Shown: one piece after another, positions 1 through 13,300 of the stretch
How positions within the stretch are numbered: position 1 is the first letter of the stretch
How the letters are laid out: every line of letters begins with the position of its first letter
Assembly: GCA_949775045.1 (NCBI GenBank)
Contig: OX459097.1
Coordinates: 15,068,710-15,132,709, forward strand
Length of the DNA: 64,000 bases
From: Metridium senile
Taxonomy: Eukaryota; Cnidaria; Anthozoa; Actiniaria; Metridiidae
Direction: 5' to 3'
Position numbers and translations under genes: made by a program
The notes under the pieces: model-generated
The model's input: the letters and a program-made list of their open reading frames with translations, nothing else
What the model was told of the DNA's origin: nothing
The model's database searches: none

Positions 1-1085
1 GGTATACTTTTGTTTGCACGAATACGTGCATGCGCGTGTGAAGTCAACTGTACTGCCGTTTGAAGAAGTAGTCTTGTAGATGGCGCAGTAATTGTAGTTA
101 CGACCACAATGGGAGTCGACTGCGTCGTGAAGTGAATTCTGGGAACAATGACGATCTTTCGACGAGCACTCCCAGCAGTAAAAGGCACCTTAAATGTCAA
201 GAAAGAATATTGTAAAAATTAGGAAGAAATCGACGTGCTTAAATATAGAAGAAAATTAAAAAATGGGATAATAAATGGTAAATCGAGAAACGGAAAATAT
301 TGACACTTAAAGTAAATAATAAAAATACAAAAAGAGAAAATGAAAAATGTTAATGAATTAATGTTAAGGAAATAGAAAAGATGATTGTTCTTAAAAAAAC
401 ATTTCACATTGGAAAGGACTCAAAAAAGTATCAGAAAATTTGGATTTGAAATGGAATTGGACAAGGAAGGTCATGGGTAATGTTATATTATCCATGGGAA
501 AGTGTAAATCTTTTAAAAGGTTATCACTGGCAATAACCTATTGCAAATAGCTTCTTAAATGACCAAAGGAAGGAAAAACAAAACAAAAAGCCAATAATAA
601 GCATAAAGGTTACTTAAATGAACTTAAAATACAGAGAAAAGGATGAAAAATAAAGGGGAAAAGGACTTAAAAACAATGTTAAATGAAGTATATGATATTT
701 TCATGATAATTTACCTGATAGATGAACCATCTGCAGCAGAAACACGAACACCAACATCATAACAAGAAAAAATTTGATTCTAAAACGAAACAGACAACAC
801 TTAGCTGAGAACGTACATGGGTTTATATATTTGATCTTAAACCTGGCGATGTGTAAAAGTACAGATATTGAGTGCTCTGAGAGTTAATTGATAAAGGAGT
901 GACTTAAGCTTCCTATGTTTTTATATCATTGATTTGTTTTGAGTTATCAATATCCTGGCAAACTGGTCAAGTGTCGAAAATGGAGCAAATTGTCACGAAA
1001 AAGCATTGAATTATCACTTAGAATATTAACCAAAGGCTTTGCAGTTAAGCTGGTGCAATCTCATGTAAACCCAGACAGATTAAAG
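1..1085. other. Gene-free left edge
   Basis: No ORF here has recognisable protein features. The stretch is A-rich with short spurious frames. I see no RNA gene or clear repeat in it. Confidence 0.5.
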
Positions 1086-1524
1086 GCGATGTTTACACGC
1101 AACGATTTTCTGCGACGATTTTTTGCGATACGCCCTTGTGCAAAAAAAATGATGCGTGTTACATGCCACGTACGAAGATTTTCGGATACGGCAACACGTT
1201 GCGAGTTTTCAGATTCAACTTCAAAAACTCGCAATGCGAAATGACGCATATTCAGCAAGTTTATGCGTGTAACAGCTTTATCGTCGATTTTTCGCGCAGC
1301 ACCTACCCTGAATGCAGTTTGGGGATCGATCTGATGTCATGACCGCGCGGCTTGGGAGCTGGGGACAATGTTGCCATTACAGAAATCGCGAAAAATTGCC
1401 CTGTGTTGCATGTTGAATCCGTAGGAATATTGCGCGAAAAAAACGGCTCGTGTAACATTTATTAGAAATTGTCAACCCGTATCGCGAAAAATCGTCGCTG
1501 AAAATCGTTGCGTGTAACAGTGTA
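1086..1524. mobile_element. Inverted-repeat element (MITE-like)
   Basis: The left end reads TTTACACGCAACGATTTTC and the right end carries its complement, GAAAATCGTTGCGTGTAACA. Short internal motifs such as GCGAAAAAT recur in both orientations. No coding capacity is seen. This looks like a non-autonomous DNA transposon; the exact ends and target duplication are unresolved. Confidence 0.6.
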
Positions 1525-1715
1525 CGTAACATCAGCCGTTAAACAAAATGAAATCATATGCAAGTCTCATATTTACACATCTATTTATCGAAAGGAATTG
1601 TGGTACCATATATTTTTTTTTTTTCCAAATTTTTCTTAATCTATTATAAATTTTACTAAATTTATTTTTATTATTTTTAATAAATTTTATTAAATATACT
1701 ATAATCAAGATTTTA

Positions 1716-1790
1716 ACAATTGTAAAGCGCCTTAGAATATCTTATAATTTAGGCGCTATAGAAAATACTAAATTATTTATGATTTATTAT
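1716..1790 (+). repeat. SINE/LINE 3'-tail-like fragment
   Basis: The segment contains TGTAAAGCGCCTTAGA followed by GGCGCTATAGAAAATAC and an ATT-rich end. This arrangement resembles the L2/CR1-type tails shared by many marine invertebrate SINEs and LINEs, and matches the tail of the complete SINE at 13592-13997. Only the tail is present. Confidence 0.5.
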
Positions 1791-1904
1791 TCTACAAGAT
1801 ATGGTAGACTAGATTTTTGACAATATACAGTGTAATATTTTCCAATGTACTATTTTATTGGAGAAAATAACTCTTAGAATTTATAAATACTATGTATGTA
1901 TACT

Positions 1905-2255
1905 ATACCTAGTTTAAATCCTTTTTACTCCGGCGAAGGGCTAAAGCTCGAAACGTCAGTAAAGTTAAGTTAACATTTTTTTACAGTATTATTATATAAA
2001 TTTCATTATATTATACCTATCGTATATATCAAGCACCGACGCAGCCTATACTAGTTTACTGGCTAGTTTCCATTTATAAATACTGCTATATAACTAATTT
2101 AAATCCGTGTTACTCCAATGAAGGGCTGTAAAGCTCGAAACGTCAGTAAAGTTAACATTTTATGGTGTTACAAATTTCATTATATTACCTATCGTTTATA
2201 TCAAACACCGACGCAGCCTATACTATAATTTACTCGCTAATTTACTTACTAAATT
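1905..2255 (+). repeat. Two tandem copies of a hammerhead-like repeat
   Basis: Two units of about 160-190 bp lie head to tail. Each has a core starting ACTCC, then GAAGGGCT, a short loop and GCTCGAAACGTCAG (cores near 1927-1959 and 2112-2146). Each continues through an AT-rich body to ACCGACGCAGCCTATACTA and a shared end resembling CTAGTTTCCATTTATAA. The core has hammerhead-ribozyme-like GAAA and stem-II features but departs from the strict CUGANGA box. Tandem pairs of this kind are known for Penelope-like element ends. No reverse transcriptase is present. Confidence 0.55.
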
Positions 2256-2259
2256 CGTT

Positions 2260-3570
2260 TATATTCGAATAGAAGAAGTTATTTTTTATGTGAAGAAGAT
2301 ATAATTATATAGATATAATAAGAGAAGAAAACTGTTACATGTCAGCACCAAGAATAGCACAATTTTAGAAACACTTTAACTTATAATCGACTAGGATTAT
2401 ATCTGTATAAATGCCAAAAAAGTCAATCTTGTTGAAGTGTTTCAAAAAACTGTTACTATTTTTATTTTCTTAAAATGCTACAAAAATTTAGATCATTTTA
2501 CTAGAAACATTAATATCAAATCTGAAACATTCAAACGTTGTTATTTGTGTTTATATATTGAATGTGTGTCTGTTGATATTATTCATACTCCAAGCGGGAA
2601 AACACTAAATATTGCTCCAAATATTTTAATTTCCTTTCTAAAACAACCTAAATCAATTTTCCCATTAATCAATTTCCCCGAATCCGTATAATTTTAGTTT
2701 CTTTCTACACAATCTACTTTGTTTTGCCAAATTATTACTTATCGCGAGTATCTAAACTAAAATGTTAGACTCACCGATTTTATCCTGTGTTTTGTAAATT
2801 CATGTTTTGTTGACGTTTCTTGATAAACTCTTCCAAAATACAAAGGAAATCTCCTTGGAAACTTTGAAATAGTGAAGTGATTCTCTTAAAGCTTTCATCA
2901 ATCGAGCTTTTTAGATTTAAATCTTGTAGTCATTGTATATTGTTTATGAATGACATGAAATGAGAAGCGTTGGATTTTCTTCTTATATTTGTTCTGTTGG
3001 CCCGTGGCGTACGTAACCATGCCAGGTGCAAATGACGATCTATATGGTAATATGGTAACGCAATCTTTGAGATAACGTAATGTGTAATAATAACATGTCA
3101 CGCAATAGAACGTTTTTGATTGTAGCATTTATACATATACAGCTGGTGGAAATGGATTTACTACACTAACCTAAAAAAACAAAAACATTTTCAGTACATG
3201 GCAAGCAAAATGGCGGATAGCGATTATTTGGCAATGTCAATGTGTTGTGCATGGTTGACTTGGATTCTTTAACGTTGTCCACCGGCAAGAAACTAAAAGA
3301 AATGTCACGTAACAACACATAAATTCGCTCTTAATCCTCGATATCGATACTAACATTATTTGTGAACTCGATAGATTTCAGCCTTATTCCATGTTTGTGT
3401 TACTCGATCATTGTACCTGCAGTTAAAAATTGAAATCTCAACTGCTGAAAACAGACAAAGAATCACGTGTCACTTGTTGTAGTGTTAATTTCTGATCGAT
3501 CTACTTTACGTGGACAACGTTAATGAAATTTACTAGATGTAGAGTTTACAAGAGAACGCATTCAATATTA
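2260..3570. other. Gene-free stretch
   Basis: No supported gene or RNA. Short ORFs at 2437-2691 (+) and 2898-3128 (-) lack domains, plausible splice partners and codon bias, so I leave them uncalled. Confidence 0.5.
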
Positions 3571-3574
3571 TAAT

Positions 3575-3740
3575 AGAATACTCCGAAGGGCTGGAGCTCG
3601 AAACGTCAGTAAAGTTAAGCCAGCATTTTTTACGGTGTAAAATTTTGTAAATTTCATTATATTACCTATCGTTTAATTTATATCAAACACCGAAGCAGCC
3701 TGTACTAATTTACTCGCTAGTTTCCATTTATAAGATCAAT
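3575..3740 (+). repeat. Third copy of the hammerhead-like repeat
   Basis: The core near 3580-3609 reads ACTCCGAAGGGCTGGAGCTC, then GAAACGTCAG, followed by the same body and the same end as the copies at 1905-2255. The 5' box is shortened, so a functional ribozyme is unlikely in this copy. Confidence 0.55.
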
Positions 3741-4116
3741 ATCGACCAAATATGTTCTGGACCGACTTGCCTTGATTTCACGATAAAACGCAATCTTTTC
3801 AATAAAATCTACTCTTGAGAAAAACGATAGTTTCTATGAAAGCGCGGCAAAATCGATAACCTCCATCATTGTTTTATTTTTTCATTGTCTTGTAATTAGG
3901 GTAGGACCATCAGATATTTGAAGGGGGTGGGGTGGGCATATTTTCAGGTGTACAGGAATTTTTTTTTTTTGTACTATTCTTTTCTGTGCAAGATTTTTCT
4001 TTATTGTGCACGATCTTTAATTTTTTTTTTCAAGGTTAATAGCTCGATTTGTTTTGGTAATTGCCCAACCCCTCCCCTCCAGGTATGCCTGAAGTATTAA
4101 AGTAAATATTGATCAT

Positions 4117-4605
4117 TAAAGTGGCGTTTACACGAGCAATTTTTCATTGACAAGTATCCTTGACAATTTTCATTGCTCGTGTAGGCGATCAGCAAGTTTT
4201 CCTTGACAATTTTCTATTGACAAGGTTTCCTTGCTCGTGTAGATGATGAACAAGTTTTCCTTGACAAGTTTAGGTTGTGCCCCCAATGCCTTGCAATCAG
4301 CGGAGTACTAACATAATATTGGTTCCAGTCCCTTGTCGAGTAAAAACAAAATGGCGTTTATTTTTACTGATCGTGCGAAAACACTGGGAACTAATCTCAT
4401 TAATATTCCTTGCCACATTTTCCTTGTTGTCCGTCTACACGAGAAAATTTCATCCTTGACAATTTTTCCTTGTCAAGGAAAAGCCAACATGCTAGCTTTT
4501 CCTTATCAAGGAAAAAATTGTTCATTTTACTCCATCTACACGAGCAACTTTTCCTTGTCAAGGAAAACTTGTCAAGAAAAAATTGCTTGTGTAAACGCCG
4601 CTTTA
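4117..4605. mobile_element. Inverted-repeat MITE with internal short repeats
   Basis: The ends are TAAAGTGGCGTTTACACGAG and, inverted, GTGTAAACGCCGCTTTA. The interior repeats the motifs TTCCTTGACAAG and CTTGTCAAGGAAAA in both orientations, so the element could fold on itself at several points. ORFs inside are products of these repeats. The type of end and lack of coding capacity indicate a non-autonomous DNA transposon. Confidence 0.7.
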
Positions 4606-4949
4606 CTGTCAAATATGCAATGATTGCAGACTCGTGGTACATATTAAATACAAACACAAATACGATTATTAACGATCAATCATGCATTGACTGCGGACTC
4701 TCTATTTTTAGCGTCAACTTTCGATCGAAACAGTAGACGATCCTTATATGGCACTTGTGACAAATCGATTAATCATAGTCTTTGATTCAATGTAGCAATC
4801 ACTTATATCTGAAGTCTCATTGTCACAGATTCACTAATGGATAGTTTTTGTTCTTCATATTGTAAGAGATTTGTCAGACGATGAAGGAAGGAAGTCTAGA
4901 AAAACCGTCAAAATGTAGGTATTGAGAATAGTTGCAAATCAAAATACTA

Positions 4950-5410
4950 AAAGAGTGCAACACTACTACCCCTAAAGGATACTAAATAGCGTGATTTTCT
5001 TTAACCCATAGAATGATTTTCATATTACCGTGAAAGAATTGGCAATTATTAGTTTGAAACTAATAGTTGTTACTACACTGGCTCTGAATCTATTGTTTTC
5101 TTTTGTTCTTTACCAACAAGTACGAACTAAATAGTCGTTTTTCTTTCACGGTCAAATGAAAACCACTCTAACAGAAAAAATGACTATTTAGTTTGTGATA
5201 GTTGCGTTGGTAAATAACAAAAGAAACTAATTTGTTTTAAGATTACTAAAACAGTGTATTTTAAAACCAGAGTGGTTTTCATTAACCCGTGAAACACACT
5301 TTAGTGTATTACTCTTTAATACACTCTAATTCCATTGTGTTCTTTTGTTGTTATTTGACTATTACACTTAACTAATACAATTTGTCTCACCGGTTAATAA
5401 AAAAACACTC
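4950..5410. repeat. Degenerate palindromic repeat cluster
   Basis: Several imperfect inverted motifs occur, for example GAAAACCACTCTAAC near 5158 against GAGTGGTTTTCATTAACC near 5268, with repeated ACTAAATAG and TTTGTT. Related words occur in the palindromes at 10504-10630 and 15313-15454. Probably overlapping old MITEs; boundaries unclear. Confidence 0.4.
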
Positions 5411-5639
5411 CATTACATTGAACTAATTTATTTTTATGGGCGATGGAAGATCACTTTGATATCCTCATCTCATATCATAGTCTGGATAAGTGCTTTTTAT
5501 CAGAAATCTATGTTTTTAGTGCTTGTAGCGCTACGCTTTTAGTGCTTGTATGCTATAGCGCCAATAGTATTCATTTATCTTTCAACAATTTTTTCAACGC
5601 GCGATAAGCAATTTATACAGTGAAATTTGTCTCAAAGTC

Positions 5640-5795
5640 TTTGACTCCGATGAAGGGCTAAAGCTAGAAGCTTAAGTAATAAAAGTTAAGTTTTAACATT
5701 TTTTACGGCGTTACAAATTTTATTCTATTACCTATCGTTTTTATCACCGTAGCCCATACTACTGCATGATACTCGCTAGTTTCCATTTAATGTTT
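5640..5795 (+). repeat. Fourth copy of the hammerhead-like repeat
   Basis: The core near 5643-5675 reads GACTCCGATGAAGGGCTAAA and then a decayed GCTAGAAGCTTAAG. The body and the final CTCGCTAGTTTCCATTTAA match the other three copies. It ends about 40 bp before the first coding exon of the LRP-like gene, so it may contribute to the 5' flank or 5' UTR of that gene. Confidence 0.55.
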
Positions 5796-5836
5796 CTGAT
5801 GACTGACTGGATTTCATTTCACAGCTGTTCTTGAAA

Positions 5837-5894
5837 ATGGAGTTCAAATCGCTGCCTCGTTATGTTATGATGACCTTTCTTCTTCTTTTTCCAG
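5837..5894 (+). CDS. LRP-like exon 1: signal peptide
   Basis: The start codon has a favourable context (GAAAATGG). It encodes 19 residues: a basic start (MEFKSLPR) and a hydrophobic run (VMMTFLLLF). The donor CCAG/GTAGGA leaves phase 1, which exon 2 completes to Asp. A short but complete signal peptide is the simplest reading. An upstream non-coding exon is possible. Confidence 0.75.
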
Positions 5895-8800
5895 GTAGGA
5901 GTTCTTGTACAATTAATACGTACCTCTAGAAAAAAGCACATATAGAGAGATTGCAACCCATTCCCAGGAGAGTGAATTGAACAAAAGGACGACCAGTCAC
6001 GGTGATAGTTTTCTTTTGTCCAGACCACGAGCATGGCTGTCGTTTCTTTTGTTCAATTCACTCTCCTGGGAATGGTTGCAATCTATCTATACACCTTTTA
6101 GATCATGAAATAAAGCAACTTGATATTTCTCCACATTACATGTTAAATAAGTTGCTTGTGTTTATTTTTCGAGGCAATGACGCGCTGCAACTGTATATTT
6201 CAAAATATTTTTAATGGATTTAGCCAATAGACCTTTTCACAGTTCTCGTCGATCAACCTCAGCCTCGATAGCGTGACTGATATATTAATGATAATGCATT
6301 TATATAGCGCACTTTCTATGTGTATATATTCAAATGCGCTTTACACATTATAGTTAGCTGTTAGTAATTTATTAGTATATATTAGTGTAAGTGTAGGCCT
6401 TTCACTGAGGATGGTCGTGACCTGCAGTCGTTCTTTTACGTTCCCCCGATTAATGGTTAGACATATTCTTTACAATTTGAATACAGCTTCGCGGTAATTT
6501 AAGGAATGTACAGCTATTTCAAAAAACATCGAATACTGCATACTTAATAGTGCATTGCAATAAGACCGAAATACATTTTGGGTCATGTAATATTGTTTAA
6601 AGTTAAGTAAAATAAATAATAATTAGTTATTTTATTCTTAATGTATTCCATCAAAAAAATAGAAAAATATAAAATAAATAAATATACGAGCTTGTGAAGG
6701 GGAGTGTAAAGATCGCTGTATATTTTTTTTTTTTATTTCAAATTAATGAGACCCACAATGCCCTTTGGTCTTGCACTGCACTATTCAGTATTCAACGCTT
6801 TTTGAAATAGCTGTATACTAATGATATACATTATTCTAATGAATGTCCTTCATGCTCCAGATGTCACGTGGTCATCGAACAAGACGTGTCAGTCAGGTTC
6901 ATGTATATATTATACAGACAGGACAACCATCAAAAGAATAGACTTATCAAACAATCATATTTCGACTATTTCCACCATCCTCGATCGACCCTCCGTCATT
7001 GCATGTGACGTCAGACGAAAACTCCTTATATGGGCCGATGCGTCTCCTACCAACTTCCATCACCGTATTATACGGACATATAATTTCACTACTGACGTCA
7101 TAAGTGACGTCATAACGACGAGTATTGGCCATATTTACGGTTTGGCCGTTGATTGGGAGACTGGGCTGCTGTACTGGACTGACTATCAGAGGGAGGAGAT
7201 ATGTGTCGCAACGTATGATGGGAAGAGGAGGAAGACTTTGATAACTGGTGGTGTCTTTAACCCTCATGGGATTGCAGTGGATCCGAGAAAAGGGTACGGG
7301 GAGCACAGCGGTCAAACGACCCAAGCATGCGCAAATAAACAAGTAAAATATCCATCACACAAATCTGACATTCGTACGGACTCTATAAAAACTATATGGA
7401 GTAGACAACTTTCATCGCTTTTTTCTCGAAATGTAAACAAAAATGCAAAAGTGTAGATTAATGGTAGCTTAACAATATAACAAATAAAATTATCCATCAC
7501 ACAAACCGACATTCGCACGGACTCTATACTAAACTATGGAGTAAACAGTTTTCATCGCTTTTTTCTCGAAATGTAAACAAACATACGAAAGTGTAAATTA
7601 ATGGTAGCTTAACAATATAACAAAGGTTATGCACACGAAAATCAAGTAATGTATATCTTTCTATGTACTTCAGCGTTATGTTTTGGACGGACTCCGGATC
7701 CAAATCACGAATTCAACGAGCAAGTCTTTCAGGTCACAACCAGACAACAATCGTCAATCTTAAACCATTAAGGCAGCGATGGCCTTTCGCTGTTACCATC
7801 GACTACACCGCTGACCGTTTATACTGGATTGACAGCTATGATGACGTCATCATGTCAGCTGATTTTAACGGCGATGACGTAAAACGCCACAAATGGCTAT
7901 TCAATGTTCATGTGTATAGCCTAGATATGTATAATGGGACATTGTTCTTTAGTGATGAATCCAGTAAAACTATAAGAGCAATTGATAAAGATACTGGTAG
8001 AAGACCACCACGATATGATGATGTTCATGTTGATTCAAGGGATGCTTGGATTACAGTGTATGACATGTCTCGACAACCAAATGGTAAGGGATTGAGAAAC
8101 GGTGGGTGAATTGATGGCTTGTTTGTTTGTTTAATTTGTTTGTTAAGATTGAGTGCTTGGTTGGTTGGTAGGTTCATTGGTAGGTTAATTGATTGGCTAG
8201 TTGGCTGGTTTGTTGTTTATGATTTGCTTGTTAGTTAAGTTGGTTATTTGGTTGGTTGGTATATTAATTGGTTGGTTGGTTGGTTGATTTGTTTGTTTGT
8301 TTGTTTGTTAAATTTGTTAAGTTGGATGATTGGCTGGCTGGTTGGCTGGTTGGTTGGTTGGTTGGTTGGTTGGTTGGTTGGTTGGTTGGTTGGTTGGTTG
8401 GTTGGTTGGTTGGTTGGTTGATTGGTTGGTTGGTTGGTTGGCTAGTTGGTTGGCTAGTTGGTTGGCTAGTTGGTTGGCTAGTTGGTTGGTTGGCTAGTTG
8501 GTTGGTTGGTTGGTTGGTTGGCTAGTTGGTTGGTTGGTTGGTTGGTTGGTTGGCTAGTTGGTTGGTTGGTTGGTTGGTTGGTTGGTTGGTTGGTTGGTTG
8601 GTTGGTTGGTTGGTTGGTTAGTTGGTTGGCTAGTTGGTTGGCTAGTTGGTTGGTTGGCTAGTTGGTTGGTTGGTTGGTTGGTTGGTTGGTTGGTTGGTTG
8701 GTTGGTTGGTTGGTTGGTTGGTTGGTTGGTTGGTTGGTTGGCTAGTTGGTTGGTTGGTTGGTTGGTTGGTTGGTTGGTTGGTTGGTTGGTTGGTTGGTTG

Positions 8801-10353
8801 GTTGGTTGGTTAGTTGGTTGGTTAGTTGGTTGGCTAGTTGGTTGGCTAGTTGGTTGGTTGGCTAGTTGGTTGGTTGGTTGGTTGGTTGGTTGGTTGGTTG
8901 GTTGGTTGGTTGGTTGGTTGGTTGGTTGGTTGGTTGGTTGGTTGGTTGGTTGGTTGGTTGGTTAGTTGGTTGGCTAGTTGGTTGGCTAGTTGGTTGGTTG
9001 GCTAGTTGGTTGGTTGGTTGGTTGGTTGGTTGGTTGGTTGGTTGGTTGGTTGGTTGGTTGGTTGGTTGGTTGGTTGGTTGGTTGGTTGGTTAGTTGGTTG
9101 GCTAGTTGGTTGGCTAGTTGGTTGGTTGGCTAGTTGGTTGGTTGGTTGGTTGGTTGGTTGGTTGGTTGGTTGGTTGGTTGGTTGGTTGGTTGGTTGGTTG
9201 GTTGGTTGGTTGGTTGGTTGGTTGGTTACTATTTGGTTTTGTTTGGACGGTTGGTTAGTTTGTCGTTGTTGGTAATGATCGATTATTCTTCACCATTACC
9301 AGGAAGCAAGGCGTGTGTTCAATCAAACTGCCATTATATGTGCCTTTTAACTCCAAGTGGCTCTATTTGCGCATGCCCCGACGGACAAGTCTTGAATGAA
9401 GACGGGGACTCTTGTAGAGGTGATAAATCAATATGAATAATACAAATTATAAATTATATGATGTATACAGTATTGATACAGGGCAGGGCATTGTTATCAT
9501 CATCATCATCATCATCGTCGTCGTCGTTATCTTTACTAGTTATCATCATCATCATCATCATGGTCGTCGTTATTTTTTTCATCATCATCATCATCATCGT
9601 CGTCGTCTTTATCTTTATTATGATCATCATCATCATCGTCGTCGTCGTTATCTTTACTAGTTATCATCATCATCATCATTATCGTCGTTATCTTTATCAT
9701 CATCATCGATCATCGTCGTCGTTATCTTTATTATCATCATCATCATCATTGCTATCATCATTGTTATCATATCATATCATCATTGTTATCATCATCATTA
9801 TTATTATCATCATTACATACTTTAATTTATTTTCAGATGGGGAGCGTTTTCTTCTCTATGCAGACTTTGTATATGATAAGATATATAGCATTCCCTTAGA
9901 ATCAAGATCACAATACATTGCAACTCCTATCCCATCACTTAACCTCAATACACCGACCACGATCGATTTTGACCCAGTTGATGAACGACTTTATTGGTTT
10001 TCTCGTCTTGGGAGAAATTCAATTTTTCGTTCGTTTTTGAACGGATCATCGCAACAAAGGATCGTGCACGGACTACTTGGTCCGAGTAGTTTAGCAGTAG
10101 ACTGGGTCGGGAGGAACATCTATTGGGCCGATAAAAGAGCCAATAGGATTGAAGTATCGAAGTTGGACGGAAGCTACAGAAAGACTGTTGTTTTTGAAAA
10201 TCTTTATCAGCCAACAGATATTACATTGAGCTTGAGAAAAGGGTAGGTAAAACACGTTTGAGAAGTAACGTTGAATTTGTGATATGTATGTATGGATACA
10301 TCGGCATCATCATTGTCATCGTTGTCATCATTGTCATTGTTATTAACATTAGC

Positions 10354-10392
<39 letters not shown>

Positions 10393-13300
10393 TTTATTTA
10401 GACACGATAAATATCAACAGAAAACTGGTTTACATGATAGTCGTGATGTACAATAACAAAATAGAATAGAATTATACTTTATAAAATATATATTAGAGTA
10501 GAAGCACTTAAATCCGTGAAATATACTTAGTACTACATTAGTACTATTTCATAAAGAATCCTTTGTTTTCTATTGTTTTATTGTCACTATTTAGTACTCA
10601 AAATTAGTATTTGCTTCACGGATTAAGTGCGTCTAGTCTAGTACTACATTATTAAATTAAAAATAGTGACTAGAGGTAAGGTCAGTGCTCGCTAGTTGAG
10701 ACTAGATCTGCCAGAACAGCCTTTTTAAAATAATTAAAATTGGCTTGAACCCTAGCAGCGTGAGGAAGATTATTCCACAATTTAGCACCCCTGTAGGTTA
10801 GACTTATCTTGCCATATCCAGTATTAAATCTTTCGATATATAATTTTGAATTCTTTTGAGTCTGAGTCTGAGTCTGAGTCTGAGTCTGAGTCTGAGTCTG
10901 AGTCTGAGTCTGAGTCTGAGTCTGAGTCTGAGTCTGAGTCTGAGTCTGAGTCTGAGTCTGAGTCTGAGTCTGAGTCTGAGTCTGAGTCTGAGTCTGAGTT
11001 TGAGTCTGAGTTTGAGTCTGGGCACTAGTTGTGTCTGCATGATAAATACATTGAGACGTTAAAAAATTGATTCATTTTTCATCATCACCGTCATCAATAC
11101 CATATCCTCATGCGTGTTTACTACGTTATGTTAAGTAATAGTTAATGATTTGTTTAAATTTGGCAGATTTCTTTACTGGAGCAGTGCTGGTCATGTTTTT
11201 ATGTCTCATCCTAAAATAGAACAAGCCAATATGGATGGCAAAGACAGAACAGTCTTAACATCCTTACGATATCCTTCTTCACCAACCGGTTTAACCGTCC
11301 ACCAAAACCGGCTATATTGGTGTGACCGGTATTATCATGTGCTGAATTACATCAATCTGGACTCGCACCAGTCTGTTACAACTATACATCTATCACGTGA
11401 CTTTAATGATCCCTTAGCTTTGGCGTCATTGGGTGGAATTTTGTACCTTCTAAATAAAGGCCCAAGAGGTTTCAGAAATGGTTCCATTGTGGAAATCGAT
11501 GGAGACAGTGGACTGGTAACCAGCAGACTTGCTTGGAATCTTGCGAGTCCCGAGTCTTTGTGTACTTTTGATCGTAACGTTTCTATAGCAACAGGTATTG
11601 GATTATGTCTTGTTTTTGAGATTTAAGATTTGTATGATCTGATGATATAACCTTGGTCGGCCGTGACAAAACAAGAAAGGGGATTGACTTGGTGCTTGTT
11701 GTAAAGATACAGTTATTCAATGTATTCCAATTCTTTTTATAATCTAGAATTGATTATTATTTCCATGTGCTTTCAGTTTCACAGGCTTGTTTGTACAATA
11801 ACGGCAACTGCTCACATTTGTGTCTTTTGACCCCAACCGGTGCAAGCTGCGCATGTCCAAATGAAATGACTTTAAGAGCTGATGGCAAAACATGTAAGTA
11901 TTGAAATGTACGTATATAGGCATTGTTATCTTCCTTCAGTCCCTCTCTCCCTCTCTTTCTCCTTCCCTCCTTCACTTCTTCCTTCCTTTTTTCTTTCCCT
12001 CCTTATTTCCTTCATTTCTTCACTTCTTCCCTTCTTTTCTCCTTCCCTCCTTCCCTCCTTCCCTTCTTCTATTCTTTCCTCCTTATTTCCTTCACTTTTT
12101 CCCTCCTTTTCTCCTTCCCTCCTTCCCTTCTTCTATTCTTTCCTCCTTATTTCCTTCACTTCTTCCCTCCTTTTCTCCTTCCCTCCTTCCCTTCTTCTAT
12201 TCTTTCCTCCTTATTTCCTTCACTTCTTCCCTCCTTTTCTCCTTCCCTCCTTCCCTCCTTCCCTCCTTCCCTTCTTCTATTCTTTCCTCCTTATTTCCTT
12301 CACTTCTTCACTTCTTCCCTCCTTTTCTCGTTCCCTCGTTCCCTCCTTTTCTCGTTCCCTCCTTTCCACCTTCCCTCCTTCCCTCTTTCTCCCTCTTATT
12401 GTTTATAAATTACATGATATATAGCGATAACTAAAACCTTGTGTATCTATTTTTACACCACTCTAGGCTTCTTCAAAGAGTTTCTAATGTATGCTGATGT
12501 GGCGAAATCTACAAGAGGAATCTACATAATACCATTGGATGATCTCCGATCACAACCTACTAAACTACCATTATCAATATCAGAAAAACCACTATTAATC
12601 GACTTTGATCCTATTGAGAATTTTGTTTACTGGACCAGCGAAAAAAACATTTGCATATCGCGGGCTCATCTAAATGGAAGCAATCACAAAGTTATAGTAT
12701 CACGTGATGTGAAACGTCCCTATGGGATAGCTGTGGATGTCATTGGTCGAAATCTCTACTGGACTGATAATTATCGAGGTGTTATAGAGGTCTCGAAACT
12801 CAATGGTTCATTTAGAAAGATTGTTGTGGCAAATGTTAAAGGAGTAAGGTCAATTGTGCTTGATGGGAGGAGAGGGTAAGTATTATATTTGCGAAGCAAC
12901 AAAGATGAAATAAATCGAAATATGGCGATCGCCTATAGCTATCGTTCTTGACTATCTAGCCTCGTGTTCACATTGGTTCATCATCATCATCATCATCATT
13001 ATCATCATGACCATCATCAGCAACATCTTCCTCATCATCATGGCCATCGATCATCATCATCATCTTCACATCATCATCATCATCATTATAATCATTATAA
13101 TCATTATCAACACAATCCTTATCATCACCATCATGACCATGACCATCAACACCATCATCAACACCATCCTTATCATTACCATCGTAACAATCATCATCAA
13201 CACCATCACCATCACCATCATCAATACCATCCTCCTCATCACCATCATGACAATCATCATCAACACCATCACCATCACCATTATCAATACCATCCTCCTC

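Noticed and set aside
8268..9275. Trp-Leu-Val-Gly repeat proteins
   Set aside because: Same sequence in shifted frames of the TTGG satellite in intron 3; overlapping frames start at each variant block.
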